In this document: positions 18,101 to 20,045 of the stretch, piece after piece | Position numbering within the stretch: position 1 is the stretch's first letter | How the letters are laid out: each line of letters starts with the position of its first letter | NCBI GenBank assembly: GCA_964200075.2 | Contig: CAXNAA020000576.1 | Span: 1 to 20,045 of the forward strand | DNA length: 20,045 nt | Source of the DNA: Sphacelaria rigidula | Taxonomy: Eukaryota > Phaeophyceae > Sphacelariales | Reading direction: 5' to 3' | Position numbers and translations under genes: made by a program | Notes under the pieces: generated by a model | Seen by the model: the letters and a program-made list of their open reading frames with translations, nothing else | Told to the model about the DNA's origin: nothing | The model's database searches: none

Positions 18101-19256
18101 CACGTACAGCTCGGTCATCACAGCATGCGGTAAGGAATGGGAGCAAGCTTTGTCGCTTTTAAGGGACATGAAGACCGAGGGTGTCGCCCCTAATGTCATA
18201 ACCTACACCGCGGCCATCAAGGTGTGTGGGGCTGGTGATCAGCTAGAGCACGCTTTGTCACTTTTGAGGGAGATGAAGACGAATGGTATTGTGCCTAATG
18301 TCATCACGTACAACACGGCCATCACGGCATGCAGTGGAGAATGGGAGCGGGCTCTGTGTCTTATGGGGGAGATGGAGTACGAGGGTATCGCCGCTGATGT
18401 CACGACCTACACCGCGGCCATTAAGGCATGCGGAGATGGTGGACAACTCGAGCGAGCTCTATCGCTGTTGAGGCAAATGAACATTGACGGTATCACCCCC
18501 AACGTTGTAGTCTACAATGCCGCCATCACGGTATGCGGATCCAGCGAGCAGCTTGAGCAAGCTTTGTCACTTTTACGAGAGATGGTCTCCAAGGGTGTAG
18601 ACCCTAACGTCATCACGTATAGCTCGGTTATCACTTCATGCGGTAGACAATGGGAGCAGGCTTTGTCGCTCCTAAGAGAAATGGAAACCAAGGGTATCGC
18701 CCCCAATGTCGTAACCTATGCCGCGACCATCAAAGCATGCCGTGGACAATGGAAGCAGGCGTTGTCGTTGTTGCGGGAGATGAAGACAAAGGGTGTTATG
18801 CCTAATGTCATCTCGTATAACTGGGCCATCACGGCATGCCGTGAAGAGCTCGAGCAAGCGCTGTCGCTGTTGAAGGAGATGAAGACCGAGGGCGTCACCC
18901 CCAATGTCATAACTTACACCGCAGCCATCAATGCATGCCGTGGACAGCTCGAGCAAGCCTTGTTTATGTTGCGGGAGATGAAACGCGAGGGTATCGCCCC
19001 CAACGTCGCTACGTACAACTCGGTTATCAAGGCATGCGGGGACAGGGGACAAGTCGAGCAGGCTCTGTCGCTTTTGAGGGAGATGAAGACGGAGGGAATT
19101 GTGGCCGATGTCATAACGTACAGCTCGCTCATCAAAGCATGCGGTGGACAATGGGAAAGGGCTTTATCGTTGCTGAAGGAGATGAAGAAGGAGGGTGTTG
19201 CCCCTGATGTAATCACCTACACGGCGGCCATCAAGGCATGCTGGAACTGTGAATAG
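15192..19256 (+). CDS. P-class pentatricopeptide repeat (PPR) protein, about 35 tandem motifs
   Basis: A 1354-residue protein from one uninterrupted frame. The start is ATG at 15192 with A at -3 and G at +4. An in-frame TAA at 15171-15173 excludes an upstream start in the same exon. Residues 1-43 contain no acidic residue and have Arg at 21, 24, 25, 30 and 33, compatible with a mitochondrial presequence; no ASAFAP-type plastid motif is seen. Residues 57-110 are Arg/Gly-rich. Residues about 120-159 look like a degenerate PPR. From residue 160, one 36-residue and 34 consecutive 33- or 35-residue motifs follow (type: VITYNSAIKACG ... QALSLLREMKTEGIAPN), then a partial motif ending at WNCE. PPR proteins form a helical solenoid that binds single-stranded RNA, one base per motif, and act in organelle RNA stability, processing or translation. 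No DYW, E or SMR domain is present. Repeats continue as decayed sequence beyond the stop, so this is probably a shortened form. Confidence 0.93.
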   Translation: MVAGSVMVAANPWIISPPSSRAARRAVGLRLLRAGVSSTACPTEKPLVGCSYEEVTSGRRRDRHRHSDRQVGPRDHGLGNGRRPFGDGRGGGLGLGGAARGRRQERGRGDGQAPTSSIRAIHASYKSRIKQAGIRRDWNMVKRVLAEALARDDSRLVVDVHVYGAVISAAGKSGKREEAVKMLKFMREVGNVRPDTKCYALAIKAYGIVGGWREALSLLREMITEGIAPDTIAYNSTIRACGAQWEQALSLLRDMKAKGILPNVVSYNLTVKACGDGGQLEQALSLLREMKTEDITPDVITYSSVIKACGEQWEKALWLLRDMKSECVAPNVITYSSAIKVCGAGEQLERALSLLREMKTEGIVPNVITYSTVISACGGQWERALCLLREMKVEGIDPNVKTYTAAIKACGDGGQPEQALSLLREMRVEGIAPNVVSYNAAITALGESGHLEQALSLLREMKSKGVTPNVITYSSAIASCGGQWDQALLLLREMETEGIDPNLTTYNSAIKACGRQGGQALSLLKEMKSRGVMPNVVSYNSAITACRGQPEQVSSLLNEMETDGIAPDVITYNSAITACRGQWKQALSMLQEMKTKYVTPNAVSYNSVITACRGQLKQALLLLREMKSEGIAPDVITYSSVIIACGKQWEQALSLLREMKREGIAPNVTAYNSVIKACGAGGQLGQVLTLFREMKTEGIVPDVITYSTAITACGEQWERALSLVREMKIEGVAPNPIAYTSVITSCRREWEQVLALLKEMETEGIAPNVITYNSAMTTCGGHWEQAFMLLRKMKTKGIVPDFVSYNSAITACRVQLERALLLLKEMQMKGLAPDVVTYNSAIMAYSGQWERALSLLREMKTKAIVPNVASYNSAIRACRGQVEQAVSLLKEMKSEGITPDVITYNSVITVCGEQWKKAVSLLRGMKSEGIAPDVTTYNSVIKACGAGGQLGQALSLLREMKTEAIMPDVITYSSVITACGKEWEQALSLLRDMKTEGVAPNVITYTAAIKVCGAGDQLEHALSLLREMKTNGIVPNVITYNTAITACSGEWERALCLMGEMEYEGIAADVTTYTAAIKACGDGGQLERALSLLRQMNIDGITPNVVVYNAAITVCGSSEQLEQALSLLREMVSKGVDPNVITYSSVITSCGRQWEQALSLLREMETKGIAPNVVTYAATIKACRGQWKQALSLLREMKTKGVMPNVISYNWAITACREELEQALSLLKEMKTEGVTPNVITYTAAINACRGQLEQALFMLREMKREGIAPNVATYNSVIKACGDRGQVEQALSLLREMKTEGIVADVITYSSLIKACGGQWERALSLLKEMKKEGVAPDVITYTAAIKACWNCE

Positions 19257-19503
19257 CTTGAGTGGGCTTCGCCGTTTGTTGAGGGAGATGGAGACTGAGA
19301 ATATCATTTCTGATGCCGTGGCGTTCAACTTGGACATGGCCACGTCTGATGCATATTTGAACGAACGTTTGGTAAAGTGGGAGATGAAGACTGACGATAT
19401 CATCTTGAATGTAGTTTGTTACAGCTTGGCCATCAAGTCGTGCAAGGACGGAAAACAGTGAAAGCAGGTCTCGGCTCTTGAGAATCAGGAGGAGACGAAA
19501 GGA
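19257..19503 (+). pseudogene. Decayed 3' extension of the PPR array
   Basis: About two and a half more PPR motifs continue directly after the stop. The stop TAG (19254-19256) sits where the repeats have a CAG Gln codon in the GEQLE block, and LEWA follows in the same frame. A +1 shift within GCTTCGCCGTTTG moves the frame to LLREMETENIISD, then AVAFNLDMATSDAYLNERLV, KWEMKTDDIILN, then VVCYSLAIKSCKDGKQ. A TGA (19459-19461) follows, then KQVSALENQEETKG and TAA (19504-19506). The spacing still follows the 35/33/35 pattern of repeats 26-28. Several substitutions (AFN for TYN, ILN for APN) show relaxed constraint. Confidence 0.85.
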
Positions 19504-19532
19504 TAATTATCGTGGGTGATACAGTAGTTCAC

Positions 19533-19835
19533 ACCTGGAATAGGAGATTTTCGTAGTTTGTTCGTAGTCGGGGATATTCGAAAGTGTTTTCGCGTGCCAC
19601 CGCTCATCCCAGTGAACGTTTAATCACAAAATTCGGGGATCGGGAGATACTAGGCATCCCCTCCACATTCCGGAATCAGATCACATCTGCGCTCATTATT
19701 GAACGACTCATGGGTTGGCCGGTTTTCGGGGTCCTGAGACCATACAGGTCAGTTTATGACGGTTTATTATTTTTGCTCGATTGAAGCAATGCCAATAGTT
19801 ATCGTGAACAAACGATTTTTTCTAGAATTTTACGT
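19533..19835 (+). repeat. Family A dispersed repeat, copy 7 (5' two thirds)
   Basis: Blocks in order: AGGAGATTTTCGTAG, TTGTTCGTAGTCGGGGATA, CGTGCCACCGCTCATCCCAG, GAGATACTAGGCATC, CCTCCACATTCCGGAA, GCTCATTATTGAACGACTCA, GGCCGGTTTTCGGGGTCCTG, AGACCATACAG, CTCGATTGAAGCAATGCC and CGTGAACAAACG. It begins about 30-40 bp after the PPR relic ends. The 3' third of the unit (AACACCCTCCTG onward) is absent. Confidence 0.75.
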
Positions 19836-20045
19836 TTTATGTACGAGCTGGGCCGGGCAAGAAGCTGAAAAAAGCTTGATTTCGCTCTGCCCCGCTCAAT
19901 TTTTCGAGTTCGGATCTGAAAATTTGAGACGTGATTCTTATCAAGCTTACAAAAACACTGAATGCTGATCAAAAAATATATATATATTTTTCGGAGCATT
20001 TTCCCTCGATTTCATTATTTCAGAATTCTTTTGACCCGCCGTAAG
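19836..20045. other. Unassigned right end of window
   Basis: No gene. It includes a short AT dinucleotide run at about 19976-19988. Confidence 0.5.

Noticed and set aside
15890-19216. Many - strand ORFs of 60-196 codons opposite the PPR gene
   Set aside because: They are in register with the repeats and are antisense shadows of the PPR motifs; their periodic composition follows from the + strand repeat.
1-20045. CRISPR arrays, rRNA genes, bacterial operons or prophage
   Set aside because: No regularly spaced short direct repeats of CRISPR type, no rRNA-like blocks and no bacterial gene organisation were seen; the content is eukaryotic.

Overview
The window looks like nuclear DNA from a eukaryote. 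It has one very long intronless gene, several decayed non-LTR retrotransposons (LINEs), a foldback MITE, microsatellites and a diverged dispersed repeat family. The Lys/Glu-rich style of the PPR repeats and the type of LINE C-terminal domain suggest a stramenopile, most likely a brown alga. That assignment is inference; no marker gene here fixes the taxon.

Layout: positions 1-2045 are packed with copies of a dispersed repeat (called family A here, about 450 bp, both orientations) and a shorter box (R-box). A 5'-truncated LINE relic on the + strand runs from about 3058 to 4495. At 4644-4830 an R-box copy is split by a 117-bp terminal-inverted-repeat element flanked by TAA. A second LINE relic, on the - strand, occupies about 5474-6909. 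Positions 6910-10732 hold one more family A copy and otherwise unassigned sequence. Positions 10738-11566 hold further family A pieces. A third LINE relic (reverse transcriptase palm) lies at 12460-12825 on the - strand, next to a short telomere-like tract. A TAG microsatellite sits at 13921-13983.

The only convincing intact gene is at 15192-19256 (+). It encodes a 1354-residue P-class pentatricopeptide repeat (PPR) protein with about 35 tandem motifs and a basic N-terminus that could be an organelle-targeting sequence. The motifs come in two lengths, 35 and 33 residues. The array shows internal segmental duplication, including two adjacent eight-repeat blocks. The plant PPR code predicts a long A/U/C target almost without G. 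Directly after the stop codon the repeats continue as decayed sequence (a CAG-to-TAG type change, a +1 shift and a further stop), so the reading frame was once longer. A family A copy begins about 30-40 bp beyond this relic.

There is no operon-like organisation. Apart from the PPR gene, and possibly a small Cys-containing ORF divergent from its start, the window is repeat-rich intergenic DNA.
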